A stretch of 64,000 nucleotides of DNA from Chloroflexota bacterium (lineage in GTDB: Bacteria > Chloroflexota > UBA6077 > JACCZL01). The notes under the pieces are model-generated. The model did no database searches, had not been told where the DNA came from, and saw only the letters and a program-made list of their open reading frames with translations. This document shows positions 63,201 to 64,000 of the stretch, in pieces. Both the position numbers and the translations under genes were made by a program. How positions within the stretch are numbered: position 1 is the first letter of the stretch; every line of letters begins with the position of its first letter. The stretch is from contig JADZEM010000021.1 in assembly GCA_020850535.1 (NCBI GenBank), forward strand, positions 1 through 64,000, written 5' to 3'.

Positions 63201-64000
63201 TCAGGCGGCCGGTATCCACTGGCCGGCCCGCACCACGCCCACGGCGACTACTCGACGGTCGGCCTGCCGCGAGCGCCCGTCAACGTCGACCAGCGCGTAC
63301 GTGCCTTCCTCGACGCGCAGCACGGTGGCGTCGCCGATGTTGCCGCGCTGCAGCCGCCCGAGGTCGTCGCGGCGGATCGCCCGGGCCGGGTTCAGCGTCA
63401 CCATCGGGATGATCTCGTCCAGGGGCACGCCGAACGACAGCAGGTGCGTCATCACCAGCGGCAGCCCGTAGGTGGGGTCAGCGCCCGTCGTCAGCGTGAT
63501 GTCGGTGGCGAGTGAGTCGGGCAGAAAGGCCTGCTCGACAGCCGCCTGCATCACCGGGAACGAGATGTGATTGCGGCCACGCGCCGCGTCGAAGAGGACG
63601 CCGCGTGCGCGGGCCTCGCGGACGGCTGGCAGGATCGTTCCATCTGGGCCAAGGATGCCGTTCTTCCGTCCGGTCAAGGTGTGGGTGACGACGTCGCCAG
63701 GGCGCAACAGCGGCAGCAACTCGCTCAGGGGCTCGCCGGAGTCGCCGATGTGCACCATGATCGGCAGCCCGGCGCGTTCACCGGCGGCCAGGACGGCGCG
63801 CAGGGCCGGCAGGGCGCTCCCGCCGCAGACGTAGGTGCTGAGGCGCGCCTTGAACCCGACGATCGAGTCGCGGTTGGCCTCGGCGGTGGCGACCGCTGCG
63901 TCCACGTCGAGCCACTGGGCCGCCATCAGTTCGCCGACCCGCAGATCCACCTGGCCTATCGAGCTGAGATTCAGCCAGGCGAGCGTCCGCGACCGATACT
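63201..64000 (-). CDS. Metal-dependent amidohydrolase, C-terminal part (runs off window)
   Basis: The frame is open through the right edge; the visible part has about 266 residues. It begins TLAWLNLSSIGQVDLRVGEL, has the carboxylated-lysine segment IVGFKARLSTYVCG, metal-site HIGDS and VTHTLTGRKNG, and ends with TLNPARAIRRDDLGRLQRGN as in dihydroorotase-like enzymes. The order fits the amidohydrolase/deacetylase group. The N-terminal HxH lies outside the window. With the DapA-like gene behind it, a two-step catabolic unit is likely. Confidence 0.85.
   Translation of the reverse strand, partial: YRSRTLAWLNLSSIGQVDLRVGELMAAQWLDVDAAVATAEANRDSIVGFKARLSTYVCGGSALPALRAVLAAGERAGLPIMVHIGDSGEPLSELLPLLRPGDVVTHTLTGRKNGILGPDGTILPAVREARARGVLFDAARGRNHISFPVMQAAVEQAFLPDSLATDITLTTGADPTYGLPLVMTHLLSFGVPLDEIIPMVTLNPARAIRRDDLGRLQRGNIGDATVLRVEEGTYALVDVDGRSRQADRRVVAVGVVRAGQWIPAA

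Overview
This 64 kb window is GC-rich, densely coded chromosomal DNA. The gene mix points to a Chloroflexota-type bacterium, possibly near Thermomicrobia/Sphaerobacter: DUF4349 lipoprotein, two Uma2-family genes, split CrtYc/CrtYd lycopene cyclase with CruF, Tat-exported family 5 solute-binding lipoprotein, EF-G2-like factor, and GTG/TTG starts with many apparently leaderless genes. The phylum is inferred from gene content. No rRNA, tRNA, CRISPR array or prophage was recognised.

Layout. 1-306: remnants of two transposases. 314-4701: sugar deacetylase, methyltransferase, GT2 glycosyltransferase and a GT-C mannosyltransferase pair. 4702-5392: no gene, but two large tandem palindromic repeats. 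5393-7759: Fur/Zur-type regulator with a zinc/manganese ABC ATPase and permease. 7924-13795: YkvA-like protein, then a carotenoid locus (CruG-like glycosyltransferase, CruF-like hydratase, CrtYd/CrtYc cyclase, a membrane-anchored molybdopterin oxidoreductase and a second CrtQ-like glycosyltransferase). 13930-19125: membrane and secreted proteins, a crotonase and a CodA-family deaminase with a changed specificity residue. 19405-24660: uvrB-uvrA. 24723-26716: Uma2 protein and thiolase.

26717-29936 is an accessory patch: dispersed short repeats, a kinase-like protein, an ISL3 transposase fragment, a PadR regulator with a palindromic operator plus partner membrane protein, and a spermidine-synthase-like gene whose start codon lies in a 16-bp tandem repeat. 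29959-38239: Ldh-family dehydrogenase, amidase, STT3-like membrane protein, Maf, SirB1-like protein and a two-subunit TPP decarboxylase. 38422-48147: signalling genes (HD-GYP response regulator, two-component pair, PAS-GGDEF protein) with an MFS carrier, a peptide-binding lipoprotein and a decayed glutaredoxin. 48306-64000: peptidase E, GH63-like glycosidase, Nudix, ThiE, AI-2E-family exporter, sugar nucleotidyltransferase, YebC, rhomboid, EF-G2-like GTPase, an alpha/alpha-toroid protein, a second Uma2 gene, a DapA-like aldolase and a truncated amidohydrolase.

Joint functions. The carotenoid genes would turn lycopene into a cyclised, hydrated and glycosylated pigment; early genes (crtE/B/I) are not in the window. 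The HD-GYP and GGDEF proteins are opposite arms of c-di-GMP signalling. UvrA and UvrB are the damage-recognition half of nucleotide excision repair. The most unusual observations are the tandem palindromic elements, the frameshifting repeat carrying its own ribosome-binding site and start codon, the likely 5-methylcytosine deaminase, and the recurring -10-like hexamers placed 6-9 nt before start codons.
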